From Planctomycetota bacterium (GTDB taxonomy: Bacteria; Planctomycetota; Planctomycetia; Pirellulales; Pirellulaceae), in assembly GCA_029979005.1 (NCBI GenBank), contig JAPOIJ010000006.1:1-62680 (forward strand): a stretch of DNA of 62,680 bases, given 5' to 3'. Each line of letters opens with the position of its first letter. Within the stretch, counting starts at the first letter, position 1. The notes under the pieces are model-generated. The model worked only from the letters and a program-made list of their open reading frames with translations, made no database searches and was not told the DNA's origin. Below are positions 19,122-28,946 of this stretch, piece by piece. Made by a program: the position numbers and the translations under genes.

Positions 19122-21314
19122 CTACTTTACTTTAAACACTTTGACTTCAGGTGTCGTATCGTAGTTACCTGCACAATCGAGCGATTTCGCCGTGACTTGA
19201 TAAGCCCCCGGTTTCGCATTTAAGTTTACATGCCATCGCTCTTGTGCCACGCGTTTAAAAAATGTGACCTTCTCTTTCGTCCAATTCGTACCATTCCAAT
19301 ACTGATTCAATTCTAAATCCTTCAGCTCCAGTTCAACGCCTCGCATCTCAGCATTGTCACCACAAATCCCAAAGACAATAAATGGGGATTCCACTTCTGC
19401 TCCATTTTGAGGCACACGCACTTCCGTTGTCGGTTCGATTGCATCTACGAGATACTGTCCTAACACGGACTGCGACACTTCCCCCTTTGCGTTTTGAGAA
19501 CGCGCCACGACCTTGATACGACCGTTGTTTTCTATCTCTGAAAAATCGACCCATGTTTGCCAGTCGGAAATCAAACCACGTGGATTAGCCAATTCAGCCT
19601 CCGTCCAAACCTGCTTGGAAGACCACTTATCCTTCGCCCAATAACGACCTTGTGCTTCATCTTGTATCGAGACCTCGACTTTCACGATTGAATCATCATC
19701 CTCAGCCACTCCCGTTATGAGAGTATTTTTCGAAATCAGCTCTGGACAATCCAAAGTCACCACCGGTATTTCGCCTCCACGCTTTAAAACGCGAAGCCGA
19801 CTCTCGAACTTGTTTACCTGCTCTTCAGAGAGCGTAGAGATTTGGTTATCCAACTGATAGGGATCATGTGCAAGATCATAGTATTCCCGCTCACCATTGC
19901 TCCATTGAGTAAAGATCTTGTGTGGCATCCGAAGTGAAGCGTAACTTGCCGGAATGAGACTACCCAACTGGCTTTTCGCTTCCCAGTTCTGAATGAGTAA
20001 GTCTGGGCGAAAAGGCTTATCCGCGTCTTCGGGTGGGTTAGAGAAAAGCGAATTCCATGACTTTCCATCTAGTTTTACCGACGCATTACCACCAGCGATC
20101 TCCAAAAATGTAGGAACCAAATCGATCTGAGCTAACAGGTGTTCTGCAACACCAGAAACCACACCCGGCCCCACCACAAACATGGGGACGACCGTGTTGC
20201 GATGATAGGGTACTTTTTTGGCAATCATCCGATTGTGCCCGAGTTGATAACCGTGATCACTCGTAAAAAATATAAACGTATTATCAGCGAATTCCGTTTT
20301 ATTGAGCACTTCCCGAATCCGGCCTACCATATCGTCAACCGATTTCGTCGCCAGCACTCGTAATCGAAACTCCTCGTGCATCAACTTCACAGTTTCAGAA
20401 GTTAACGCCGCCGTCTGCAGATGAGGCGGTTTGTCAGAAACATCCGCTTCGTTGAAATCAGGTGTATCCGGCACCCGAATTTCTTTTCCTAACTCACGGT
20501 AATCCCCCTGAACCATTTCCGTCTTGCCCGCCGGCTTGTGAGGGGCGAGCGGTGCGAGATACAGAAAAAACGGCTGATCAATTCCTGATTCACGGTTACG
20601 TCTATACTGTTCCTCAATCATCCAAACGGCTTCGTCAGTTTCAACCACCGTCCGGTAATCAGTTGCGGCCGTTGCCCGCCGTCGTTCAGCTTTCGGAAAT
20701 CGAGTTGAATACCGTGAGGTAGCGTAATAGTTTCCACCAAAACAAATATGCAAATCGTCCCATCCCGGAACGTCAATTGGATTCATACGCCCGTGAAGGT
20801 ACTTCCCGATCATCATCGTACGATACCCAGCCCGCTGCATCCATACTCCAAGATGCTCCTGCTCATATCCCAGTCGCTTAAACTCTTGATAGGCTCCTGT
20901 ATAGCCTTTGTTCATTGGCCCTGAAGCGACGTTGGTCTTGATCCCCGTTCGATGAGCATACTGCCCACGAAGTAAGCAAGTTCGCGACGGTCCACACAAT
21001 GGCGTGACCACATGACAATTGGTAAATCGCAACCCATCGCTTGCCAATTGACGAATGTTTGGAAGGTAGCTCGCTAAAATATTATCAGCGAATAAATCCA
21101 CATCCGCATCATCGAGATTAATCAGAATAATGTTGGGCCGCGCTGGAGAATTCCGTTCTCCACCTCTTTCACCCTCAACATCTACTATTTGTTTACGGCG
21201 GCTGGATTTAGACAAATCCAGCGAAAGATTTGATTGAGCCTCGCACCATGGCGAAAGCCAGATCACCCAACAAACCGCCCAGCAGATCCGTGGAATTTTG
21301 GATGACTCCAACAA
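19122..21314 (-). CDS. Exported sulfatase with C-terminal Ig-like repeats
   Basis: 730 residues from TTG 21314. That start is supported by GAGG 6 nt upstream and by the signal peptide that follows (residues about 1-26, ending CEAQ). The type I sulfatase domain covers about 58-490. Metal ligands are in NIILINLDDAD. The formylglycine motif is C107-G-P-S-R111 in TPLCGPSRTCLLRGQYAHRTG. IMIGKYLHG-like, FLYLAPLAPHKPA and FFTSDHGYQLGHN segments follow. The last 230 residues form two beta-sandwich-like repeats beginning PVVTLDCPEL and PTTEVRVPQNGAEV. It cleaves sulfate esters, presumably from algal or self-made sulfated glycans, and needs a formylglycine-generating enzyme. The sulfate source is unknown. 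Confidence 0.92.
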   Translation of the reverse strand: MLESSKIPRICWAVCWVIWLSPWCEAQSNLSLDLSKSSRRKQIVDVEGERGGERNSPARPNIILINLDDADVDLFADNILASYLPNIRQLASDGLRFTNCHVVTPLCGPSRTCLLRGQYAHRTGIKTNVASGPMNKGYTGAYQEFKRLGYEQEHLGVWMQRAGYRTMMIGKYLHGRMNPIDVPGWDDLHICFGGNYYATSRYSTRFPKAERRRATAATDYRTVVETDEAVWMIEEQYRRNRESGIDQPFFLYLAPLAPHKPAGKTEMVQGDYRELGKEIRVPDTPDFNEADVSDKPPHLQTAALTSETVKLMHEEFRLRVLATKSVDDMVGRIREVLNKTEFADNTFIFFTSDHGYQLGHNRMIAKKVPYHRNTVVPMFVVGPGVVSGVAEHLLAQIDLVPTFLEIAGGNASVKLDGKSWNSLFSNPPEDADKPFRPDLLIQNWEAKSQLGSLIPASYASLRMPHKIFTQWSNGEREYYDLAHDPYQLDNQISTLSEEQVNKFESRLRVLKRGGEIPVVTLDCPELISKNTLITGVAEDDDSIVKVEVSIQDEAQGRYWAKDKWSSKQVWTEAELANPRGLISDWQTWVDFSEIENNGRIKVVARSQNAKGEVSQSVLGQYLVDAIEPTTEVRVPQNGAEVESPFIVFGICGDNAEMRGVELELKDLELNQYWNGTNWTKEKVTFFKRVAQERWHVNLNAKPGAYQVTAKSLDCAGNYDTTPEVKVFKVK

Positions 21315-21405
21315 TGTCTACCTCGCATCGCGTCGACCTGTCATTTCTTCAGCCGAAAACCGCGGAAGAGGTCCGCCGTTTCATACTTCAAAACCAACGG
21401 GCAAA

Positions 21406-21786
21406 TTAAAAGGGAATATCGTTTTCATCATACGACTGTGAAAACGCATCGTTCGCCGATGCAACATCTGTTTGCTCACCACCGCCACCGCCGCCAGACA
21501 AGACTTTGAAACTAAGTGCTTCTGCACTTAGAAAATATTTCACTTCACTGTTGGGGTCACGCTGCCATTTACGGCCGGAAAGCTTGTAACTCACCTCGAC
21601 ATTATCACCAACATTAAGGCCATCCGCTTTTGAGCAATTTTCTTTGATAAACTCAAGCGGAATTAAATTAGCAAAACGTCCGTCATTTTGTTCAAGCACA
21701 ACCAGTCTTTTCTGAAAGCCGTTCGAACCATAGGTCTTGGTTTCTTCGACAACACTGACCACGCCTTGTACTTTTACTTCACTCAT
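21406..21786 (-). CDS. DUF3127 protein with SSB-like acidic tail
   Basis: 126 residues from ATG 21786. A longer in-frame opening at 21840 exists, but it would add a basic, unlikely stretch. Residues about 3-95 match the DUF3127 pattern (VKVQGVVSVVEETKTYG; KRLVVLEQNDGRFANLIPLEF; GLNVGDNVEVSYKLSGRKWQ), an OB-fold-like protein related to single-strand DNA-binding proteins. After a Gly-rich linker the C-terminus ends in YDENDIPF, very similar to the DDDIPF tip by which SSB recruits partner enzymes. It may therefore bind nucleic acid and partner proteins. It stands alone between the sulfatase and rseP. Confidence 0.8.
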   Translation of the reverse strand: MSEVKVQGVVSVVEETKTYGSNGFQKRLVVLEQNDGRFANLIPLEFIKENCSKADGLNVGDNVEVSYKLSGRKWQRDPNSEVKYFLSAEALSFKVLSGGGGGGEQTDVASANDAFSQSYDENDIPF

Positions 21787-21992
21787 TTTATCTACTTTTA
21801 TTCTACGCTTTGAAAGACAATAACGCCGCCTCAACGACATCTCTTACTAACTATGATAACCGCTTTTCCGAAAACGAAAACCGACGTGAATGCCAAATAC
21901 TCAAAGCACTTTCGAGGATTCCGGCAATAAATCTGATGTTAACTTCAAAAAAGATACCTCACGTTGCCGCAAGGTCACCCAATCTACAACCG

Positions 21993-24113
21993 CTAGAGCG
22001 AAACGATCCTGCCAATATCAAGAAAAATAACAAACAGCATTAATCCAAGAATCATAAACAAGCCGCCGTAAGTCAAAACCACCTGAACTCGCTCACTGAC
22101 TGGTCGCCGGAAGATTCCTTCGTAAGCCAGAAACAGCATATGGCCTCCATCTAATATTGGAATAGGCAGGAAGTTAACAACTGCGAGGTTGGCACTCAAG
22201 AACGTTAAAAACAACAAAAGTCGCGAGGTACTGCGTGACGCTTCGGATGTCGCTGCCATCGCAATAGTTCCGGGACCACCAAGGTTTGTTGGTGAAATTT
22301 TTCCATTGATCAGCTTGGCGAGTGTTTTCACTACTCTCAACGCATCTTCGCGAACTTGTTTTACGCCATAACTTAACGCCGCTCCCCAAGTTTCTGATTT
22401 ATAATTCCGCTGCATCAAGGTCAGCGAGATGCCTCGCTTACCCTGAAAGAATTCATCCGATGCCACGGTTTGAATCGGAATGGTTAACGGGAATTGATCC
22501 GCATCTTCTCGCTTGACCTTGAATTTGACTTCAGAACCAGCCTCCATCATTTGCATTAAATCTGAAACCTCGGCCCAACTGGTGGTATCGTCCACAAAAT
22601 TGACAACCGGTCTTTTCTTTAAGCTTGCATAAGCCTCGTCTGCGGCCTGCTCTTCGCTTAGCACGTATTCGGCCGAGAACAACTCGTCACCGACTTTCAA
22701 TCCGGCGGCAGCGGCAGGACCGTCCTCGTCAACCGATTCAACGATAAGCGTCATTGGAATCGCCACTCCCAGAGAATCAACTGCCAAAGGCTGATTAGGG
22801 CCAAGGTCAGGCGTCAACTTAGGCACCACCGGCGTGATTACCACATCTTCCTCTGAACCATCGACGCGGCGGAGACCTAAAGTCACCGTATCCCCGGCAT
22901 TAATCGCTTGGATCATTCTCTGATCCAACGTGATTAAATCGCCACGCGGCTGACCATTGACGCGAATAATCTCATCGCCAACGACGATCCCGGCCTTCTC
23001 AGCCGGAGAACCAATTTTAATTGCCTTAATGGGCAGCCATTGAACACTGAAGCCAAACTGTCGCATTGGATTTCTTGGAACTTTGGTAGTAATCGTCTCC
23101 GTTGGTGAATCGCCGCCCTTCGATTCTCGCTCGATGACAAATGTGGCAACTTGATCCGCATTGCGAGCCAGTGCCTGTCGAAGCTCAATGTCGTCACCAA
23201 TTGGTGTTCCATTGACCTCGACGATTCGATCTCCCGCCTTTAGTGGCGGATCGGCCAATGCTGCCGCGTTACCTTTCAAAGCCCCCATTTCACCAATTAC
23301 GGGAGTCAACCGCCTCGAAACACCAATCAATGGCAAGTCCTGCGCCTGGCGGATAAATCCTTTTTGCGGCACGATAGACGCAGTGGTAACGGTGTCCTCG
23401 CCGTAACGCTTAAACTTAATTTCAAGTGGATTTTCGGGATCATCGCCGTTGAAAACCACTTCCTGAGCCATATCCATGTAGGTGAAATAACCTTGCACTG
23501 GCTTGCCACCGATCATTTCGACTTCTGCGCCCGTAAGATCGTACTGCCATGCGGGACCTCCACCGATCACATTTCCGATCACAGCCGGTTCATAATCGAC
23601 ACCGGACTTAAATGCCCAGGCAGCAAAAAACACCGCGAAGACCAAATTAAAAATGACGCCAGCAGAAATGATCAGCATCCGCTGGATAACGGTCTTGGCA
23701 AGATAACTTCTCGGATCGAGCTTTGAACGATCAATCAAGCCAGAGGCCAGAATAGCAGACTCGCCAGATTCCCCCTCCCGAATCGAACCTTTAACCTGTT
23801 CCTCTAAATTTCCGGGGTTATCGTCCTGCCCAAGCATTTTGACATACCCTCCAAGAGGGATCGATCCAATTCCGTATTCGGTCTCACCCCACTGCCATGA
23901 GACTAATTTTCCGGGAATGATCGTTTGTCCAAATAGCTTAATTGGCACGTCGAAACCAACATAGAATTTATCGCATTTCACCCCGCATGCCTTCGCAAGT
24001 AGAAAATGTCCAAGCTCGTGCACAAAAATCACGGCGCCTAAGCCAATAAGCACCTGAAAAATTGCCCACCAATTGGAAGGTTGCAGCCAAAAACTTTTAG
24101 CCGCCAGTAACAC
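21993..24113 (-). CDS. rseP: Site-2 intramembrane zinc metalloprotease RseP family
   Basis: A membrane protease that cuts transmembrane anchors, including anti-sigma factors, within the bilayer. The zinc motif HELGH is near residue 32-36 and the C-terminal ligand is in NFLPIPILDGGH. There are four hydrophobic segments. Between them lie three PDZ-like domains (GDRIVEVNGTPI, VGDEIIRVNGQP and VGDELFSAE), more than the two of the E. coli enzyme, giving about 706 residues. The start is set at GTG 24113, which overlaps the dxr stop in a TAGTG arrangement and opens the protein just before its first helix. An upstream in-frame ATG at 24152 would add a hydrophilic stretch. dxr-rseP coupling is expected. 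Confidence 0.92.
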   Translation of the reverse strand: MLLAAKSFWLQPSNWWAIFQVLIGLGAVIFVHELGHFLLAKACGVKCDKFYVGFDVPIKLFGQTIIPGKLVSWQWGETEYGIGSIPLGGYVKMLGQDDNPGNLEEQVKGSIREGESGESAILASGLIDRSKLDPRSYLAKTVIQRMLIISAGVIFNLVFAVFFAAWAFKSGVDYEPAVIGNVIGGGPAWQYDLTGAEVEMIGGKPVQGYFTYMDMAQEVVFNGDDPENPLEIKFKRYGEDTVTTASIVPQKGFIRQAQDLPLIGVSRRLTPVIGEMGALKGNAAALADPPLKAGDRIVEVNGTPIGDDIELRQALARNADQVATFVIERESKGGDSPTETITTKVPRNPMRQFGFSVQWLPIKAIKIGSPAEKAGIVVGDEIIRVNGQPRGDLITLDQRMIQAINAGDTVTLGLRRVDGSEEDVVITPVVPKLTPDLGPNQPLAVDSLGVAIPMTLIVESVDEDGPAAAAGLKVGDELFSAEYVLSEEQAADEAYASLKKRPVVNFVDDTTSWAEVSDLMQMMEAGSEVKFKVKREDADQFPLTIPIQTVASDEFFQGKRGISLTLMQRNYKSETWGAALSYGVKQVREDALRVVKTLAKLINGKISPTNLGGPGTIAMAATSEASRSTSRLLLFLTFLSANLAVVNFLPIPILDGGHMLFLAYEGIFRRPVSERVQVVLTYGGLFMILGLMLFVIFLDIGRIVSL

Positions 24114-25267
24114 TACGCATTCATCCACTTGGAAATCTCCTGCCTTGCCCATTGATCCGCTGAAATTAATTGCGGCATAGTCGGGAAAGGTTCAAAATTA
24201 TGTTGGTCTAAAATACTGCGACAAATTGTCGAGATATCGGTAAATTTAATTTTATGATTCAAAAACGCTGCGACTGCTTCTTCGTTGACCGCATTTAACA
24301 CTGCGCCGGTCGAACCTCCAAATTTCGCCACCTCAAAACCAAGCTCCAACGCGGGAAACTTCGTTGTATCAGGAGGATAAAAATCAAGACTCATCGCTTG
24401 TCCCAGATCTAATTTAGGACAAGGACCCGCCACACGATCAGGATAAGTAAATGCGTATTGGATCGGCAACATCATATCGGGCGGACTCATCTGGGCGATG
24501 GTCGAGCCATCTACAAATTCTACCAGCGAATGCACGATAGATTGAGGGTGGATTACGACTTCTATTTGAGATGCCGGGAGTCCGAACAACCACTTGGCTT
24601 CAATTACCTCGAGCGATTTGTTCATCATTGTTGCAGAATCGATGGTAATTTTCTGTCCCATATCCCACGTTGGATGGGCTAAGGCTTGCTCAACAGTGAC
24701 CGATTCCATGAGATTTGCATCCCAATCCCGAAATGGACCACCACTGGCAGTCAGCACAATTCGATTTACTTCCTCTGGCTTTCCTGCTTTTAAAACCTGA
24801 AACACAGCACTGTGCTCACTATCGACTGGCAGAATCGTCGCTCCACTTCGACTGGCAGAGTCAGTCATTAAATGACCGGCAACGACCAACGCCTCTTTGT
24901 TCGCTAGCGCGACCGTCTTTCCGGATTCAACCGCTGCCCAGGCACTTGGCAGACCAGCCACACCTACGATCGCCGCCAGAACAATATCGACCTTTTCAAG
25001 ACTTGCAATAAAATCGAGCTGTGCCTCGCCCACCAAAACTTCCGTTTCCCCTAAATCAGGAAACGTAAAATTCTCAGCCATTCGTTCATCAGCGGCCACA
25101 AGATAACGAGGCTGAAATTCCAGTGCCTGCTCCACTAACTTCGACAAATTACTGCGTCCGGAAATGGCGAGTACGTTCAGCCCTTCAACTTGGCGGACTA
25201 CCTCCAGCGCGCTTTGCCCGATGCTGCCAGTCGAACCGAGGATCGTAATATTTTTATTGCGGGTCAT
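24113..25267 (-). CDS. dxr: 1-deoxy-D-xylulose 5-phosphate reductoisomerase
   Basis: Converts DXP to methylerythritol phosphate with NADPH, the committed step of the MEP route to isoprenoids. 384 residues, normal length. Visible motifs are the nucleotide-binding ILGSTGSIGQSALEVV, then ALANKEALVVAG, the metal and substrate site VDSEHSAVFQ, TASGGPFRD, the flexible-loop WDMGQKITIDSATMMNK and EAKWLF. It lies immediately upstream of rseP with a 1-nt stop/start overlap. Its pathway product feeds uppS (8.1 kb), although the two are not adjacent here. Confidence 0.95.
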   Translation of the reverse strand: MTRNKNITILGSTGSIGQSALEVVRQVEGLNVLAISGRSNLSKLVEQALEFQPRYLVAADERMAENFTFPDLGETEVLVGEAQLDFIASLEKVDIVLAAIVGVAGLPSAWAAVESGKTVALANKEALVVAGHLMTDSASRSGATILPVDSEHSAVFQVLKAGKPEEVNRIVLTASGGPFRDWDANLMESVTVEQALAHPTWDMGQKITIDSATMMNKSLEVIEAKWLFGLPASQIEVVIHPQSIVHSLVEFVDGSTIAQMSPPDMMLPIQYAFTYPDRVAGPCPKLDLGQAMSLDFYPPDTTKFPALELGFEVAKFGGSTGAVLNAVNEEAVAAFLNHKIKFTDISTICRSILDQHNFEPFPTMPQLISADQWARQEISKWMNA

Positions 25268-25837
25268 GGTGGAAAATACCGAGATCGAGTGTCCGCCCTA
25301 ATAAAAAAGTTGAAACATTTCATAACTGGCAATCTTTACCAATCACAAAATCAGAGCGAACCTGAACTACACCTTACACGTAATTGCCTTGGGTTAATCA
25401 CAAGCAAATGTCGCAGTTGCTAAGTTAACCTGCCGTCGATCCACGTCGTTCTATTAGAAGAAACAACAACCTCCCCCTCCATGACTACATCTTTACGCAG
25501 GGCGAGGCCAGTCTGGCGGTGGATCAAAAACAAATATACAGAAAAACTCGGAATTTTACTCGCTATTCTATTTTAAAAGGCTCGCAAAAACACCACAAGG
25601 CGAACCACACGAACGGTAGAACAGTTAGATGTTTCCCGATATTATACGTCTAAAGAGAACGGTTATGAGGCTGCCTAGGCAATCGATTTTCTTTTCTCCC
25701 GTTTGGCGGGTAACATACCAAAGGGTTCTTCCAAACTTCGTTTCCGGTTCTTTCAGCGGTCAAAATTAAATTTTGACCTGATTTACCGTGAATAATCGAC
25801 CGAAGCCCTTACACATGTACTTATCTCAGGCAATTTG
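25268..25837. other. Long divergent intergenic region upstream of ftsH
   Basis: This 570-nt region lies between the divergent dxr and ftsH genes. No coding sequence or RNA gene was recognised. Near its right end is an inverted repeat with 6-bp arms, CAAAAT and ATTTTG, around TAA (25761-25775). It ends about 62 nt before the ftsH start and is a possible regulator site. Promoters for both genes must lie here. Confidence 0.4.
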
Positions 25838-27913
25838 ATGGACGATAATTCTAAACGAAACAGTGAGCCCAAAAGTAACTCTACGGTCTTGTTTGCATTG
25901 ATCGTGGTGGCCGCACTCGCAGTTTCACTCTTCTTGATTTTAAATCAACAGAAAAAGACACTTGATTTTAGTGATTTCAAAAAGCTACTTGAAATTACGA
26001 CTTACGACGACACACAGGAAAAACTCGTCAGCGGTCTTACAAACGACGGGATACTGACCATCAAAGAGTCAGGTACCAGCGGGCGCCAGTTAGAATACAA
26101 AGAGCCCAACAAAATGGTGGTCGGTGCAACCACTATCCGTGGATACCTTAAATACCGCGTTGTACCGGGATCCAATCCCTCGAATACAGGTGAGGGAAAA
26201 TTCGAAGTCCGAGAATTTACCTGTAACAAAGATGATTCCGAATCAACCAACGCTGATCTACAGACATTGCTTACAAAGAGTAACGCTAATTGGAATTTTG
26301 CCAATGGTCCAAGCGCCTGGGATCGCTACGGCTTCTTCTTTATCACCATGGCGCTGATTATTGGTCTGTTTTACTTTATGCTTCGCCGCCTCGGTGGAGC
26401 GGGTGGACCCATGCAGTTCGGTCGTAGCCGTGGCCGCTTGATGGCCGAAGACGATCTCGGAGTGATGTTCAGCGACGTCGCCGGAATTGATGAAGCTGTC
26501 GAAGAGGTCAAAGAGGTGGTTGACTTTCTACAGAAGCCAGAAAAATACCAAAAATTGGGAGGGAAAATCCCACGAGGCGTACTGCTGGTTGGCCCCCCAG
26601 GAACCGGGAAGACGTTGCTTGCCAAGGCCATTGCCGGTGAAGCAGGTGTACCATTTTTCAGCCTCTCAGGAAGTGATTTTGTTGAGATGTTTGTCGGCGT
26701 TGGTGCCGCACGCGTCCGAGACATGTTCCAACAAGCGGAGACGAAAGCTCCCTGCATTATTTTCATTGACGAACTCGATGCGTTGGGAAAAACTCGCAGC
26801 GGTAATGCGGTCGGAGGACACGACGAACGCGAGCAGACTCTGAATGCGTTGTTGGTTGAAATGGATGGCTTCAGCTCCAACAGCGGGGTCATTGTAATGG
26901 GAGCGACGAACCGCCCCGAGACCCTCGACCAGGCCTTAATGCGTCCCGGCAGATTCGACCGACATGTGCTCGTTGACCGTCCTGATGTAATGGGACGCGC
27001 CGCAATCCTCAAAGTACATGTCAAAAATGTCAAACTCGATCCCGACGTCGACATTCAACAAATCGCGGCGATCAGCCCCGGCTTTGGTGGTGCTGAACTT
27101 GCCAATCTGGTTAATGAAGCGGCACTACTCGCGGCGCGTGGCGGTTGCAGCACCGTTCAAATGCAACACTTCAATGAAGGTGTTGAACGGGTCACCGCAG
27201 GGCTGGAGAAAAAACAGCGAATCATGAATGCCGACGAGAAACAGCGGGTGGCTTATCATGAGGCTGGGCACGCACTCGTGGCGTACAGCCTGCCCAATAC
27301 AGACCCTGTACATAAAGTTTCCATCATCCCACGAGGACTTGCGGCGCTCGGATACACAATGCAACGTCCCACCGACGACCGATTTCTAATGACGCAAAGT
27401 GAACTGGAAAGCAACCTCCAAGTCCTCGTTGCCGGTACTCTTGCCGAAGAATTGATTTATCAGGACATCTCCACAGGTGCATCCAACGATCTCGAGCGAG
27501 CCACGGACATCGCCCGTTCGATGGTCATGCAATACGGCATGAGCTCGATGGGACGCATTAATTTTAAAGAAGATAGGAGCAGTCCATTCCTGGCCGGCGC
27601 AAGTGGTGGCACTGGAATGCGTCAGTACAGTGAAGATACTGCTAAAAAAATCGATTCCGAAGTAAAACGAATTATTGAACAAGCCATTGAAGCGGTGCGA
27701 GAGACTTTACTTGTTAGAAAGCAAGCACTCGTTGCACTGACAGAACGGCTGATTGAAGTTGAATCAGTCGACTCAGCCGAGCTTCAAGAAATCATCGACG
27801 AGAATTCGCCTGGGCCTTTATTGGTACCGGGAACTGACGTCGCTGCCCGTAGTGATTTTCCCAAATCAGCCGCGGAAGAGGATGACCTCGACGAACGAAA
27901 TGCTGCTCAGTAA
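25838..27913 (+). CDS. ftsH: ATP-dependent zinc metalloprotease FtsH
   Basis: A membrane-bound AAA+ protease that extracts and degrades membrane and short-lived cytoplasmic proteins. The start is ATG 25838, just inside a slightly longer frame, giving 691 residues. Transmembrane segments lie at about 16-36 and 164-184, with a periplasmic domain of about 125 residues between them, longer than in E. coli. AAA motifs are [20 protein letters not shown] (Walker A), [11 protein letters not shown] (Walker B) and the SRH in [20 protein letters not shown]. The peptidase site is [11 protein letters not shown] with a third ligand Asp in [12 protein letters not shown]. The C-terminus is acidic. It is monocistronic as far as can be seen. 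Confidence 0.96.
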   Translation: MDDNSKRNSEPKSNSTVLFALIVVAALAVSLFLILNQQKKTLDFSDFKKLLEITTYDDTQEKLVSGLTNDGILTIKESGTSGRQLEYKEPNKMVVGATTIRGYLKYRVVPGSNPSNTGEGKFEVREFTCNKDDSESTNADLQTLLTKSNANWNFANGPSAWDRYGFFFITMALIIGLFYFMLRRLGGAGGPMQFGRSRGRLMAEDDLGVMFSDVAGIDEAVEEVKEVVDFLQKPEKYQKLGGKIPRGVLLVGPPGTGKTLLAKAIAGEAGVPFFSLSGSDFVEMFVGVGAARVRDMFQQAETKAPCIIFIDELDALGKTRSGNAVGGHDEREQTLNALLVEMDGFSSNSGVIVMGATNRPETLDQALMRPGRFDRHVLVDRPDVMGRAAILKVHVKNVKLDPDVDIQQIAAISPGFGGAELANLVNEAALLAARGGCSTVQMQHFNEGVERVTAGLEKKQRIMNADEKQRVAYHEAGHALVAYSLPNTDPVHKVSIIPRGLAALGYTMQRPTDDRFLMTQSELESNLQVLVAGTLAEELIYQDISTGASNDLERATDIARSMVMQYGMSSMGRINFKEDRSSPFLAGASGGTGMRQYSEDTAKKIDSEVKRIIEQAIEAVRETLLVRKQALVALTERLIEVESVDSAELQEIIDENSPGPLLVPGTDVAARSDFPKSAAEEDDLDERNAAQ

Positions 27914-27920
27914 CGCGAGA

Positions 27921-28865
27921 TCAACAAGCTTGCCCGGCATTGCGATCTCGCATCGCCTCCCACTGCCCACGGGCGAGACCACTTCGAATCATATGACTAA
28001 CCCAAACGTTTGATTTCATAAAAAATCGCTTGAGCATATACTTCCTAAACTCCGATCGAGACTCGGTTTTCATTCTTTCAATTTCTTGATACCAGCCGTT
28101 GTCATTCGCCACTAACGCGCGGCCTTGTCCCACGAAGTAGTCATAAACATACTTTTGGCTCGAACGCGACGCTGGTATCTGGTGCCAGATCTTTGCGCCG
28201 GGAATCCACGTACCTACATGCCCATCTTCCAAAAGCCGGCGAAATAAATCGAATTCATCCTCTCCCATTACGGAATCTCCCCGCCGGCCGAGCGATGAAT
28301 CGAATGGATATTGCTTTTGGATTTCAGTCAAGATCCCAAAATTAGCACCATAAGGTAGCCGATTGGAATGAAAACCAAGTGGCTCTTCGCCCAAATTTCG
28401 ATCGGCAAAACAACCTTTCAACTCATTCCAGTTCTCCGATATCCAACTCGGCATTCCTGCAGGGAATTCAGGCTCAATGACACTTCCCCAGAATGAAGAC
28501 TTAGAATCGGCTGTCACAAACTCAAGATACCGCTCAAGCCAATCCTCAGAGGCAATAATGTCATCGTCGGTCCAAAGCATAACATCGCCGGTTGCCGATT
28601 CAATTGCGCGGTTTCGACAAACCGAATGCCCCTGCTGAGACTCCTTTAAAACCTTAATTGAAATCCTCTCGCCGACAGATGAAGAAAACTGCTGGAGGAA
28701 TTCAGATGTGCCGTCACTTGAATTATTATCGACAACAATCACATTCGTGGTCACACTCTTGGGAATCCGCATCTTACAGAGACTGGTCAGAGCCTTGGAC
28801 AACATCTCGCAACGATTCCAAGTACAGATTGCGATGTCAACATGGCGAATGATTCGATGGGGCAT
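27921..28865 (-). CDS. Family 2 glycosyltransferase
   Basis: A GT-A-fold enzyme that transfers a sugar from a nucleotide sugar to a growing glycan. ATG 28865 gives 314 residues; a TTG seven codons upstream is less likely. It opens with VDIAICTWNRCEMLSKALTS, then VIVVDNNSSDGTSEFLQQ (the DD/DNNS nucleotide-binding region), CRNRAIESATGDVMLWTDDD (DxD metal motif) and GEDEFDLFRRLLEDG with the likely catalytic base. It lacks membrane segments. It is the last gene of a minus-strand surface-polysaccharide cluster reaching to 36771. Confidence 0.88.
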   Translation of the reverse strand: MPHRIIRHVDIAICTWNRCEMLSKALTSLCKMRIPKSVTTNVIVVDNNSSDGTSEFLQQFSSSVGERISIKVLKESQQGHSVCRNRAIESATGDVMLWTDDDIIASEDWLERYLEFVTADSKSSFWGSVIEPEFPAGMPSWISENWNELKGCFADRNLGEEPLGFHSNRLPYGANFGILTEIQKQYPFDSSLGRRGDSVMGEDEFDLFRRLLEDGHVGTWIPGAKIWHQIPASRSSQKYVYDYFVGQGRALVANDNGWYQEIERMKTESRSEFRKYMLKRFFMKSNVWVSHMIRSGLARGQWEAMRDRNAGQAC

Positions 28866-28946
28866 GCTAGATACTCGACTTCCCAATCAACCCTGGATTA
28901 CTTCAACTACAAATTGACACTGAGCAATCAACCCCTCGCAAACGAC

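Noticed and set aside
21787-21992. Plus-strand open frame between the DUF3127 gene and rseP
   Set aside because: Asn/Lys/Arg-rich frame without domains, antisense to the rseP end. Considered spurious.
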